From: an uncultured Clostridia bacterium
GTDB taxonomy: Bacteria; Bacillota; Clostridia; Christensenellales; Borkfalkiaceae
Direction: 5' to 3'
DNA: 13,607 nt
Assembly (NCBI GenBank): GCA_944369635.1
Contig: CALVXL010000149.1
Span: forward strand, 1-13,607
The position numbers and the translations under genes are program-made. Each line of letters opens with the position of its first letter. Position 1 is the stretch's first letter. The notes beneath the pieces are model-generated. The model searched no databases. It had not been told where the DNA came from and saw only the letters and a list, made by a program, of their open reading frames with translations. Shown here piece by piece: positions 1-7,523 of this stretch.

Positions 1-646
1 TACCGAACGCCGCATAAAAAACGAATGCGAAAAGCAATGCGAACGCCGTCAACGCGCCCGCTTTGTGAAAAAGCACCTTGTCGAGAAAATTTTTCTTCTG
101 CGGCGGAACTATAATCAGTTTTTCCGCGTCTTCGAGGCGGAAGTCTTTGCGCGCCGTACCGCCTTCAAGGGCGCGGCGAAGCGCCGTTTCAAGCCGTTTA
201 ACGTCTTGTTTGTCGTTTCCGTCCACCGCCGCGGCGGCAAAGCATTTTGCGTTCAGCGCGGCTATATCGATCTTTCCGCCGCGCGTGGAAAACTCGTCGT
301 AAAAGGTGAATACGACGAGCGTCTTTCGGGTTTTTATAAGATGTTCCGCCGCGGCGAGTCCCCGCGCGGCGTCGTTTGCGGAAACGGCGATGAGGAGCAG
401 CGCGTCCTTTTCCCTTTCGAGGAATTCGCGGGTGACTTTTTCTTCGGGCGACGTCGCTTCTTCGCCGTAAATCCCCGGCAGGTCATATAAAAAACACGGC
501 AGGTTTTTCATCTTTCCGCCGCGCGCCGTCACGGTAACGCCGTGCCAATTTCCCGTACGCTCGTGCGCTCCCGTAAGCGCGTTGAAAAGCGTGGTTTTGC
601 CCGCGTTGGGAAAACCGACGAGCGCGATCTTTCCGCCCGCTTTCAC
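1..646 (-). CDS. feoB: FeoB ferrous iron transporter, N-terminal part (cut by window edge)
   Basis: FeoB is the membrane Fe(II) permease; its cytosolic N-terminus is a G-protein domain. About 215 residues are present, ending in the first membrane segment (rich in A, F and L), and the rest lies beyond the left edge. Visible motifs are G1 GFPNAGKT (about 11-18), the FeoB-typical GNWHGVTV (about 32-39) and G3 DLPG (55-58). The usual G4 N-x-x-D reads TFYD (114-117), so the Asn is missing, and no clear G5 SA motif follows. The start is GTG at 646; it overlaps the feoA stop (GTGA), and GGGAGG lies 7 bases upstream at 654-659. Later ATG codons would cut into the P-loop domain. The overlap implies translational coupling with feoA. 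The family call is firm; normal GTP binding is less certain. Confidence 0.93.
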   Translation of the reverse strand, partial: MKAGGKIALVGFPNAGKTTLFNALTGAHERTGNWHGVTVTARGGKMKNLPCFLYDLPGIYGEEATSPEEKVTREFLEREKDALLLIAVSANDAARGLAAAEHLIKTRKTLVVFTFYDEFSTRGGKIDIAALNAKCFAAAAVDGNDKQDVKRLETALRRALEGGTARKDFRLEDAEKLIIVPPQKKNFLDKVLFHKAGALTAFALLFAFVFYAAFG

Positions 647-897
647 CTTTTTTCCTCCCGCGCGCCGTCGGCATTTTCCAACCGTTCCGCCTCGATTTCC
701 CCGGCGATCTCCTTTCTCATCACAATGCCCGTCTGCCCCAGCCGCACGTAGAGCGCGCCGTTGAGCGGCGCAAACATTTCCACGCGCAGAACGCTGCCGC
801 GCGCAATGCCTATGCTTTGCAGGCGTTTGCGCGGCGCTTTGTTTCCTATGGCGACAATTCTTACCGTTTCGCCCAATTTTACTTCGCTCAATTTCAT
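643..897 (-). CDS. feoA: FeoA ferrous iron transport accessory protein
   Basis: This is a small cytosolic SH3-like protein of 84 residues, the usual FeoA size, which assists or regulates FeoB. Typical family features are the opening MKLSEVKLGETVRIV, a central RKRLQSIGIARGSVLRV block and a later LGQTGIVMR strand. An upstream in-frame extension to 1089 is open, but it has no FeoA similarity and runs through a GC-rich hairpin, so I chose the ATG at 897. No Shine-Dalgarno sequence precedes this ATG. A TAAAAT hexamer ends 5 bases before it, but no good -35 was found. The gene overlaps feoB by 4 bases. The last ten or so residues are charged (ADGAREEKR). Confidence 0.92.
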   Translation of the reverse strand: MKLSEVKLGETVRIVAIGNKAPRKRLQSIGIARGSVLRVEMFAPLNGALYVRLGQTGIVMRKEIAGEIEAERLENADGAREEKR

Positions 898-954
898 AGT
901 AAATTTTATGTATGAAAACGCGCGAATATCCCGCAAAAAAAGATATTTTCCACC

Positions 955-999
955 CCGCCCTGCCCCGCGGCCGTCGTTTTTCGCCGCGGGGCAGGGCGG
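955..999 (-). other. Strong GC-rich hairpin in the feoA leader region
   Basis: A perfect 16-bp inverted repeat (955-970 with 984-999) encloses a 13-base loop. It lies 58 bases upstream of the feoA ATG. On the minus strand, seven T residues (935-941) follow about 13 bases after the stem, too far for a classical intrinsic terminator. It could be an attenuator, a readthrough barrier protecting feo from the upstream gene, or simply a repeat. No Fur box or known riboswitch was recognised here. Confidence 0.6.
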
Positions 1000-1110
1000 C
1001 AATAAAATACAAGCTCTTCCGTAAAGAACCGAAACGCCGAAAGCACGGCGCAATCCACTAGAAAAAAAGTAAAAAAAGCCCTCCGACAAGGCGTAATTCC
1101 CATAGAGATC

Positions 1111-1144
1111 AAAAAGAGCGAAGATTTTTTAAACCTTCGCTCTT
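1111..1144 (-). terminator. Rho-independent terminator of the AT-rich Cys-rich gene
   Basis: A perfect 10-bp stem (1114-1123 with 1135-1144, arm AAGAGCGAAG) with an 11-base loop is followed on the minus strand by TTTTT. It lies 24 bases after the stop of the small gene at 1168, so it should end that transcript before feoAB. Confidence 0.85.
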
Positions 1145-1167
1145 ATTATTGCTCAATAAATTATAGT

Positions 1168-1437
1168 TTATATTATTTTAAAATTAAACTTTTTTTTAAA
1201 ATCATCGAAACAATCTTTACATATCCATTGAGTTTGTCCTGTATTTTCATACATAGTACAGTATCCTTCCGTTTCACAATCTTCAATACTCAAATCGGTT
1301 ATTTTTTTCCAACAAAACACACAATGTTCGTGGTCATTGCCATTCGTAGATACAAATTTTTTCAAAGTAAATGTTGCTCCATCTAAATATCCGTCATACA
1401 TATCAAGTCGCCAATCGTTTTCTGCTTTTTTATCCAT
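1168..1437 (-). CDS. Small Cys-rich putative zinc-binding protein, unknown function
   Basis: An 89-residue protein with two CxxC knuckles, CVFC (39-42) and CKDC (73-76), plus C54 and C60 and a nearby DHEH. This is the layout expected of a zinc ribbon. The C-terminal half (GYC...WICKDCFDDFKKKF) resembles, from memory, small uncharacterised proteins of Firmicutes, some found near toxin loci; I cannot name a family. An upstream ATG at 1452 has no ribosome site, whereas GAGG at 1447-1450 sits 9 bases before the ATG at 1437, so I chose the latter. The gene is far more AT-rich than its neighbours and has its own promoter and terminator, suggesting acquisition by transfer. It appears complete. Confidence 0.75.
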   Translation of the reverse strand: MDKKAENDWRLDMYDGYLDGATFTLKKFVSTNGNDHEHCVFCWKKITDLSIEDCETEGYCTMYENTGQTQWICKDCFDDFKKKFNFKII

Positions 1438-1459
1438 ATTAATTATCCTCATAAATTAC

Positions 1460-1488
1460 TATATAACTTTTTATTAAGTATATAACAA
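1460..1488 (-). promoter_or_regulatory. Candidate promoter of the Cys-rich gene
   Basis: On the minus strand, TTGTTA (1483-1488), a 17-base spacer and TATATA (1460-1465) lie 22 bases upstream of the chosen start. The region is so AT-rich that such matches arise easily, so this is tentative. Confidence 0.4.
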
Positions 1489-1510
1489 ATAATTTCAAAA
1501 GTAAACTAAA

Positions 1511-1544
1511 AGCGCACTGCCTTGCTTGCAAGGTATAGTGCGCT
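1511..1544 (-). terminator. Terminator downstream of the surface-protein gene
   Basis: An outer 8-bp stem (1511-1518 with 1537-1544, AGCGCACT) continues, after a small internal loop, into a 6-bp inner stem (1520-1525 with 1528-1533). On the minus strand it is followed by TTTTAGTTTACTTTT. It lies about 73 bases after the stop of the surface protein at 1617 and is its likely terminator. Confidence 0.65.
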
Positions 1545-1616
1545 ATACTTATTTGGTTGCTGTGGTAAAATTCCCTATGGGAACTACGGTAAAACGAAGA
1601 GATTTTAAAATTTCGA

Positions 1617-3569
1617 TTATTTCTTGTTTTTATTTGTAACTTTCGTTTCTTCCGCCGCAGCATCCTTCGGCTTGATGCACAAAATGACGATGATGCCGAT
1701 GAGCGCGAGCGTGCCGATGGTCAGAAATACCAGCGACCAGATGTTATTCAAAAACCAGTTTTCTTCGCGGGGAACGACCTTGACGGGCGTGGACTCCGCA
1801 TGGACCAGAGTGGAAGCCTCCGCAAAGCGCGGGCTTTCCTTTTCGTAAATGGTAAGCGTGATTCTGTAATAACCGATTTCCGCGGGAGTAAAAGTCAGCG
1901 TGCCGTCGTAAGCGTATTTGGAATATTCTTTATATTCCTTTGCGTTCTCCTCTTCGTCCAGATCGGCAAGCGCGGGAATTTCCACCCAGTTGCTTTCGCC
2001 GTCCTTGGAATATTCGAGCTTATATTCGGAATCGTAGTTGAGCGCCAGCACGGTAAACTCCGTAGCCGTGAAAGAAACGCCTTTGTATGCGGCTTCCTGC
2101 GAATCCGCGGCCTGCACCTCGATGGGCGCATCGTTATAAACCTCAAACGTGAACACATAGTTCATATCGACGATGTTGCCGTCCTTGTCCACGATCTGAT
2201 CTTTGTCCATTTCGTTGCCGTCGGCATCCTTGAACAATACGTAGAATTCGTATTTTCCCTCGCTTGCAACGGGAATTTTGAAGGACGAAGTGCTCGTCCA
2301 ATCGGACTTCTGCGTGCGGTAGTATACGGTATAGGAAAGATCTTCATACGGCGTCGTATCGTCCTTTACGAACCTTTCCATCGAAGGAATTTCGAGATAA
2401 TTGCCCGAACCCAAACGGATATAATGTTCTTCCGTTACCATCTGTCCGTTTTCGCCGATGACGTCGTACTCCTCTCTCGTCGCTCTGTAGAGCGCGTCTT
2501 CAAAAGAAGCCTTCGCTTCCGCAGCGTCTATTTGAACTTCCGGCGCGGTTTCGTCCTTGATCCCCTTTAACGTAAAGGTGTTATAAACGGTTTCGACTTC
2601 CTCGTCCTCCACTGTTTCGGTGGTGACGACCTTGAACTGCACTTCCTTATCAAGCGTCTTCAAGCGGAGCGTTTTGGTAGTGGCATTGTCGAAGTAAATG
2701 TCGTTTTCATACGCTTCGTCCACCGAGATCTTAAAGTCGGACGACTTGTTTTCGCTCTTATCTACGGAATATTCCGTAAACGAAACGGTGATATCGGAAG
2801 CATAACGCCGCACGATGGTGCCCGCCGCTTCGCCGTTATAAAATTCCTTGTCCAACAAGACAACGGACTGCACGGGAACGATCTTGTTTTCGGAATCGAG
2901 CACAAAATCCTGCGTTTTGCCACTCTGCGAAACGGAATCGACATAAAGCGAAGCATCGGCAGCCGCTTCGTCGGAAAGGAATGTAAATTTGCCGACCACG
3001 TTTCCGCCGAACATATAAGGCTTGAAGTTGTTTTCCGTCACGGGAATTTCGGTGCCGTTGACATTGACTTCGAAAACGTATCCGCTCGCGTCGTTTACGA
3101 TATGCAGGGACACGTCGTAAACGTTGTCGGTAACCGAGACCGTAACGGGTTCGGCGTCGCCGACGAACACTTTATCGTTGTCGAAGGAAACTTTCAGTTC
3201 CACGTCGGTGCTGTATTCGGGTTTGTCATCCGTGCCCACGTTGACGCCGTTGACGTCGTAAGAATCATAGAAAAAGCTGAGGCTGATTTTGCCTTCATAA
3301 GCGAACTTCACGCCGAAATCGTTGAGAACGAGGTCTCTTTTGAATTCCGCTTCCGCCCCTTCGCCGAAACCGAAAACGAGTTTTCCGTCTTTAAGTTCCG
3401 CCGTGGAATCGGACGCGCCGTCCGCACCGGTCACGGTAAAGTAATCGGTGGTGGTGTTCGCCGTTTCGGTATCGTCCGCAAACGCCGTAAACGCGAACGC
3501 CCCGAACGTCAGCGCGACGATCAGAGCGAGAACGCCGGTAAATATCTTTTTATGCAAGCTGATTCTCAT
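1617..3569 (-). CDS. Secreted, membrane-anchored surface protein of unknown function
   Basis: A 650-residue protein with a Sec signal peptide (positive MRISLHKK, a hydrophobic core at about 10-28, likely cut after AFA at 31). The long extracellular part is rich in Asp, Glu, Thr, Ser and Tyr, followed by one transmembrane segment at about 611-632 and a short cytosolic tail ending NKNKK. There is no LPxTG motif, so anchoring should be by the membrane helix. The ectodomain looks like several beta-sandwich (Ig or Big-like) units, for example 'DETAPEVQIDAAE' near 340 and 'YYRITLTIYEKE' near 575; this is a pattern impression, not a domain hit. AGGAG lies 11 bases before the ATG, a rather long spacing, but no better start exists. 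It is transcribed alone from a near-consensus promoter. Function is unknown. Confidence 0.85.
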   Translation of the reverse strand: MRISLHKKIFTGVLALIVALTFGAFAFTAFADDTETANTTTDYFTVTGADGASDSTAELKDGKLVFGFGEGAEAEFKRDLVLNDFGVKFAYEGKISLSFFYDSYDVNGVNVGTDDKPEYSTDVELKVSFDNDKVFVGDAEPVTVSVTDNVYDVSLHIVNDASGYVFEVNVNGTEIPVTENNFKPYMFGGNVVGKFTFLSDEAAADASLYVDSVSQSGKTQDFVLDSENKIVPVQSVVLLDKEFYNGEAAGTIVRRYASDITVSFTEYSVDKSENKSSDFKISVDEAYENDIYFDNATTKTLRLKTLDKEVQFKVVTTETVEDEEVETVYNTFTLKGIKDETAPEVQIDAAEAKASFEDALYRATREEYDVIGENGQMVTEEHYIRLGSGNYLEIPSMERFVKDDTTPYEDLSYTVYYRTQKSDWTSTSSFKIPVASEGKYEFYVLFKDADGNEMDKDQIVDKDGNIVDMNYVFTFEVYNDAPIEVQAADSQEAAYKGVSFTATEFTVLALNYDSEYKLEYSKDGESNWVEIPALADLDEEENAKEYKEYSKYAYDGTLTFTPAEIGYYRITLTIYEKESPRFAEASTLVHAESTPVKVVPREENWFLNNIWSLVFLTIGTLALIGIIVILCIKPKDAAAEETKVTNKNKK

Positions 3570-3618
3570 GTAAATGCAAGCTCCTGTCTTTATACTATAA
3601 AAGCATATAGCTTAATCT

Positions 3619-3647
3619 ATTTTAATATAAAAACGTCCGTTTGTCAA
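3619..3647 (-). promoter_or_regulatory. Near-consensus vegetative promoter of the surface-protein gene
   Basis: On the minus strand, TTGACA (3642-3647, perfect), a 17-base spacer and TAAAAT (3619-3624, 5 of 6) give a predicted start near 3612 and a leader of about 40 bases containing AGGAG at 3581-3585. This is one of the best sigma-A-type promoters in the window. Confidence 0.8.
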
Positions 3648-3739
3648 ACTACTTTCGCGTATTTTTCAATTTTTTTGGAGAATGAAGGAAAAAGCCGCGC
3701 ACCTTTTTTACCCGCGACGGCATAAGATGACAATATAAC

Positions 3740-3800
3740 GCGTCCGAGGGGAAAAATCCGCGCTTACCTCCCATCGAAAAAGCGGTTTTTCCGCGGACGC
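3740..3800 (+). other. Structured leader upstream of the MntP-like gene
   Basis: A 7-bp closing stem (GCGTCCG 3740-3746 with CGGACGC 3794-3800) encloses a GGGG/CTCCC region and a small GAAAAA/TTTTTC hairpin around 3776-3792. TATAAC at 3734-3739 could be a -10 box, but no -35 was seen at the right distance. Mn exporters are often under the yybP-ykoY riboswitch, but I do not recognise its conserved bases here. It is recorded as a possible RNA structure only. Confidence 0.3.
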
Positions 3801-3830
3801 TTTCCGCTGCGCGCGGCGCATTTTTTACAT

Positions 3831-4361
3831 ATGAACATCCTGTTTTTAACGGCGACCGCGCTGACGGTGAGCGCAGATTCCTTTTTCTGCGGTTTTTCCC
3901 TTTCCCTCACCACGAAGAAAAAGGGGGAAATCGTGGCGGGAATCGTGCTTACGGTATTCGCGCTGTGCGCCGCCGCGAACCTTCTGGGGAATTTTTTAAG
4001 CGATATTTTTTCGGAAGAGGTCGCCGCGGCGGGCGGAATCATACTCATTGCGGTGGGCTTATACAACCTCATCAATTCCGACGTGGCTGCGGCGGGCGCG
4101 GAAAAAGCCTTCAACAAATCCCTGATCGTGGGCTTTGCGGTCGGCCTGGACGGCGCGGCGGCTACGCTTTCGCTTTCGTTGATGGGCTATACGGAATTTT
4201 ACGTTCCCCTGCTCATCACCGTCATGCACCTGATCACCATCGTGCTCGGCACGCATCTTTCGGAAAGCAGACTCTTTTGCGGAATGAAGAATTTCAAAGC
4301 CGCAGCCCCCGTCTTACTGATAGGCCTCGGCGCATACAAACTGATTTCCGTATTTTTATGA
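3831..4361 (+). CDS. MntP-like putative manganese efflux pump
   Basis: A 176-residue membrane protein with about six hydrophobic segments in two repeats. The two repeats carry the family's acidic residues: D16 in ALTVSADSF and D107 in GFAVGLDGAA. The length is close to MntP/YtaF-type proteins (about 180-210). The family exports Mn(II); the exact substrate here is inferred. The ATG at 3831 starts directly at the first membrane helix as in relatives, and no other in-frame start is near. No Shine-Dalgarno sequence precedes it (GCATTTTTTACAT). It is the only large gene on the plus strand and ends at its own terminator. Confidence 0.85.
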   Translation: MNILFLTATALTVSADSFFCGFSLSLTTKKKGEIVAGIVLTVFALCAAANLLGNFLSDIFSEEVAAAGGIILIAVGLYNLINSDVAAAGAEKAFNKSLIVGFAVGLDGAAATLSLSLMGYTEFYVPLLITVMHLITIVLGTHLSESRLFCGMKNFKAAAPVLLIGLGAYKLISVFL

Positions 4362-4394
4362 ACGCCCTTTCTTGTCTTATATATTTTTCTCTCC

Positions 4395-4426
4395 CCGTCC
4401 CCGCGCTTGCCGCGGGGACGGCTTTT
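4395..4426 (+). terminator. Terminator of the MntP-like gene
   Basis: A perfect 11-bp GC-rich stem (4395-4405 with 4411-4421, CCGTCCCCGCG) with a 5-base loop is followed by CTTTTG, 33 bases after the stop codon. Confidence 0.8.
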
Positions 4427-4473
4427 GCAGCGACATCACCTGCCGTGTTCCGCCCGCGCGAGGCGCGCGGCGT

Positions 4474-4520
4474 TTTTATAAAAAAGCTCCGTCCGCTTAT
4501 CAACGCGGGCGGAGCTTTTT
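4474..4520 (-). terminator. Terminator of the uvrC-HAD-lon-engB operon
   Basis: A 16-bp stem (4481-4496 with 4505-4520, one mismatch) with an 8-base loop starts 3 bases after the engB stop. On the minus strand it ends in GCTTTTTTA. On the plus strand the mismatch becomes a G-U pair and T residues follow, so it may also work in that direction. Confidence 0.88.
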
Positions 4521-4523
4521 GGT

Positions 4524-5120
4524 TCAGTTTTGCTCTTCCGTTACCGAAAGAATGTGCGTAAGGCGGGATAAGACGTCGTCGCGCCCCTTTCCCGTCAGCG
4601 AGGATACGGCGAGCATATTGCCCACGGCCGTTCCCAAAAAAGCCGCGATTTCCGTAAGGCGGGGCTTGACTTTGCTCTTTCCCAATTTGTCCGCTTTGGT
4701 GGCGACCAAGGTAAAGGGAATGGCGTAATGATACAGATACTGCACCATCTGCACGTCCTCGCGGGTAGGGTCGTGGCGGATGTCGAGCAGGGAAAAAACG
4801 TGCGAAACGCCGCCGAACGCAAAGAAATCGTCCATAAGTTTGCTCCATTTTTCCTTTTCGGCTTTTCCCGCCTGCGCGAACCCGTAGCCCGGCAGATCCG
4901 CCAAGATAAATTCCCCGAAATCGAAGTAATTGACCAGCCTTGTGCGCCCCGGCGTGTTGGACGTGCGCGCAAGCTTGCTTTTTGCCGCCAGCATATTGAT
5001 GAACGAGCTTTTGCCCACGTTGGACTTGCCCGCAACGGCGATGACGGGCTTTTCCGCCTGCACGAACCCCGCACGGGACGCCGCCGAGGTGATAAATTCC
5101 GCTTTTGTGATTTTCAGCAT
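4524..5120 (-). CDS. engB: Ribosome biogenesis GTPase EngB (YsxC/YihA)
   Basis: A TrmE-Era-EngA-EngB-Septin class GTPase needed for assembly of the large ribosomal subunit. At 198 residues it has normal family length. All G motifs are present: G1 GKSNVGKS (31-38), G2 NTPGRT (55-60), G3 DLPGYG (75-80), G4 TKAD (141-144) and G5 SSLTGKG (173-179). The ATG at 5120 lies one base after the lon stop (TGATATG), so translation is probably coupled; GGGGG in the end of lon is a weak ribosome site. It is the last gene of the operon. The lon-engB order is common in Firmicutes. Confidence 0.97.
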   Translation of the reverse strand: MLKITKAEFITSAASRAGFVQAEKPVIAVAGKSNVGKSSFINMLAAKSKLARTSNTPGRTRLVNYFDFGEFILADLPGYGFAQAGKAEKEKWSKLMDDFFAFGGVSHVFSLLDIRHDPTREDVQMVQYLYHYAIPFTLVATKADKLGKSKVKPRLTEIAAFLGTAVGNMLAVSSLTGKGRDDVLSRLTHILSVTEEQN

Positions 5121-5121
5121 A

Positions 5122-7488
5122 TCAGAACCCCCGTATCGCCGCGGCGAACACTTCGTCTACGTTTTCGACGGGGATAAAATTCATTTTGCTTCTGATCTCC
5201 TTCGGGATTTCTTCAAGGTCCTTGACGTTGCCCTTTGGAATCACGATATTTTCTATGCCTATACGGTTTGCCGCAAGCGCCTTTTCTTTCAGACCGCCGA
5301 TGGGCAAAACCTTGCCGCGGAGGGTGATTTCTCCCGTCATCGCCACGTTCTTTTTCACGGGCTTTTTGGTGAAAGCCGACAAAATCGCCGTGGCCATGGT
5401 GATACCGGCGGAAGGACCGTCTTTAGGCGTTGCGCCTTCGGGCACGTGAATGTGGATGTCGGTTTTATCGAACACCTCTTCGTCGATGCCGTATTTCGAC
5501 GCGTTGCTGCGGATATAGCTGATACCCGCGCGGGCGGATTCCTTCATCACGTCGCCGAGTTTGCCCGTCAGAAAGATTTCTCCCTTGCCGCGCATGAGCC
5601 CCACCTCAATGATGAGCGTCGTGCCGCCGAACGCCGTCCACGCAAGCCCCGTAGCCGAACCGACTTCGTCCGATTCGATGGGCTTGTCCTTGGAAAACTT
5701 GCGCACGCCGAGATATTCGCGCACTTTCTTTTCGTTGACGACCTGCCGTTTTTCCACTTTGTTTTCCGCCACTTTAATGGCGACTTTGCGGCAGATCGTG
5801 CCGATCTCGCGTTCAAGATTTCTTACCCCCGCTTCCATTGTATAGCCCTCGATGACTTCGCGTATCCCGCTTTCCGTCATGCGGAGATTATCCGCCGTAA
5901 GTCCGTTTTCCGCGATCTGCTTCGGCACGAGGTAGCGAAGGGCGATTTCGATCTTTTCCTCCTCGGTATAGCCGTTGATCTCGATGACTTCCATGCGGTC
6001 GAGAAGCGGATACGGAATGGTATCGAGGGTATTTGCCGTGGTGATGAAAAGCACTTTCGACAAATCGTAGGGAATTTCGAGATAGCGGTCGCGGAACGTG
6101 GAATTCTGTTCGGGATCGAGCACTTCCAAAAGCGCGCTGGCGGGATCGCCGTGAATGTCGCTGGAAAGCTTGTCTATCTCGTCGAGCAAAAATACGGGAT
6201 TAGACGAACCCGCGTTTCGCAGACCGTAAATGATTCTGCCCGGCATCGCGCCGACATAGGTGCGCCTGTGCCCGCGGATTTCCGCCTCGTCGCGCACGCC
6301 GCCGAGGCTCATGCGCACGAATTTTCTGCCGAGCGCGCGCGCCACCGACTTGGCGATGGACGTTTTGCCCACGCCCGGAGGCCCGACAAAACAAAGGATC
6401 GGCCCCTTGATCTTTTTGGTCAGCTGCAGAACCGCAAGGTATTCGACGATACGTTCCTTTACGCTCTCCAGCCCGAAATGATCGGCGTTGAGCACCGCCT
6501 TTGCCGCGCTCAGATCTTCCGTATCCTGCGTATACGTATTGAACGGAAGTTCCTTGATCCAGTCGAGATAGTTGAGAATGATGGAATAATCGGGACTGGA
6601 AGGATTGATTTTATCGAGCCGCGCCAGCTCTTTAAGGGCTTTTTCCTCCGCTTCGGCGGGCAGGTTTTTATCCTTGATCTGATTATACAGCGTCTTTTTT
6701 TCGTCCTCGTCGTCGCCGAGCTCGGAATGAATGGCTTTCAGCTGTTCGCGCAAATAAAATTCCTTCTGCCCCTTATCGATGTTCTTGCGCACCTGCGCGC
6801 TGATTTTGCGCTCGATTTTGGAAATTTCCAACTCCTCGCTCAGAAGCCGCGTAAAACTTTCCAGACGCTTTACGGTAACGCGCTCTTCCAAAAGTTCCTG
6901 GCACTTGCTCTCTTTAAAAGTGAGTACGGAAAGCACGTTGTCGATGAACTCGTCGGGATCGGTCATTTCCGAAAGTTTAACGAGCACGTCCTTGGACATC
7001 TGCTTATCGAAAAGCGTATATTCCAGCATCGCCTGCCGAGCAAGGCGGAAATAAGCTTCCGTTTCCGCTCCGTCTTCGCGGATATAATCTTCGCGGAACG
7101 TTTCGGCAACAAACATGCCGTTTTCCGTTATGATATTTTCGGCAAAGGCGCGGTAAAGCGCTTCCGCGCTCACTTTGACGTTGCCGCCCGGCAGCTTGAT
7201 GATCTGCGTCACGCGCGCGACCACGCCGTAACGGTTCAGATCGTTTTTCGAAGGCGTATCGACGAGCGCGTTTTTTTGCGCGGCGATAAAGACCTCCGTT
7301 CCGTTTTCCGCCGCGGCGTTGACCGCCGCGAGGGAGATCTGTCTGCCCACGTCAAAACTGATAAAGGTTTTGGGAAAAACCACCTTGCCGCGCAAGGCGA
7401 TCATGGGCAGGCTCTTCTTTTCCTGTCCGGCAAGCGCGTTTTCTTCCTGCGCGCCGCCGTTTATTTCATTCATTTTGTTTTGTTCCAT
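5122..7488 (-). CDS. lon: ATP-dependent Lon protease
   Basis: Cytosolic AAA+ serine protease that unfolds and degrades misfolded and some regulatory proteins; 788 residues, the normal size. An N-terminal substrate domain (about 26-220) and a coiled-coil region (about 220-320) precede the AAA+ domain with Walker A GPPGVGKT (369-376), Walker B FLLDEID (433-439) and the arginine in LLDRME (R498). The C-terminal protease domain carries the Ser-Lys dyad: S693 in PKDGPSAG and K734 in GGLKEK. The ATG at 7488 has GAGG 7 bases upstream (7496-7499). It lies 35 bases after the HAD gene and one base before engB. I found no CIRCE or CtsR-like repeat in front of it, so it seems to be expressed mainly from the uvrC promoter. 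Confidence 0.98.
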   Translation of the reverse strand: MEQNKMNEINGGAQEENALAGQEKKSLPMIALRGKVVFPKTFISFDVGRQISLAAVNAAAENGTEVFIAAQKNALVDTPSKNDLNRYGVVARVTQIIKLPGGNVKVSAEALYRAFAENIITENGMFVAETFREDYIREDGAETEAYFRLARQAMLEYTLFDKQMSKDVLVKLSEMTDPDEFIDNVLSVLTFKESKCQELLEERVTVKRLESFTRLLSEELEISKIERKISAQVRKNIDKGQKEFYLREQLKAIHSELGDDEDEKKTLYNQIKDKNLPAEAEEKALKELARLDKINPSSPDYSIILNYLDWIKELPFNTYTQDTEDLSAAKAVLNADHFGLESVKERIVEYLAVLQLTKKIKGPILCFVGPPGVGKTSIAKSVARALGRKFVRMSLGGVRDEAEIRGHRRTYVGAMPGRIIYGLRNAGSSNPVFLLDEIDKLSSDIHGDPASALLEVLDPEQNSTFRDRYLEIPYDLSKVLFITTANTLDTIPYPLLDRMEVIEINGYTEEEKIEIALRYLVPKQIAENGLTADNLRMTESGIREVIEGYTMEAGVRNLEREIGTICRKVAIKVAENKVEKRQVVNEKKVREYLGVRKFSKDKPIESDEVGSATGLAWTAFGGTTLIIEVGLMRGKGEIFLTGKLGDVMKESARAGISYIRSNASKYGIDEEVFDKTDIHIHVPEGATPKDGPSAGITMATAILSAFTKKPVKKNVAMTGEITLRGKVLPIGGLKEKALAANRIGIENIVIPKGNVKDLEEIPKEIRSKMNFIPVENVDEVFAAAIRGF

Positions 7489-7523
7489 ATTTTTACCTCT
7501 TCCCCCCTTTTTGCATTAAAAAA

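Noticed and set aside
898..1089. N-terminal extension of FeoA to a start at 1089
   Set aside because: The extension has no family similarity, doubles the protein length and passes through the 16-bp hairpin; the FeoA fold starts at MKLSEV.
3102..3725. A 207-codon plus-strand frame opposite the surface-protein gene
   Set aside because: It is the reverse shadow of the acidic surface protein (hence V/F/R/H-rich) and crosses its promoter; it has no independent support.
3734..3830. yybP-ykoY manganese riboswitch before the MntP-like gene
   Set aside because: I could not find the conserved bases of the family; only generic stems are visible, so the name was not used.
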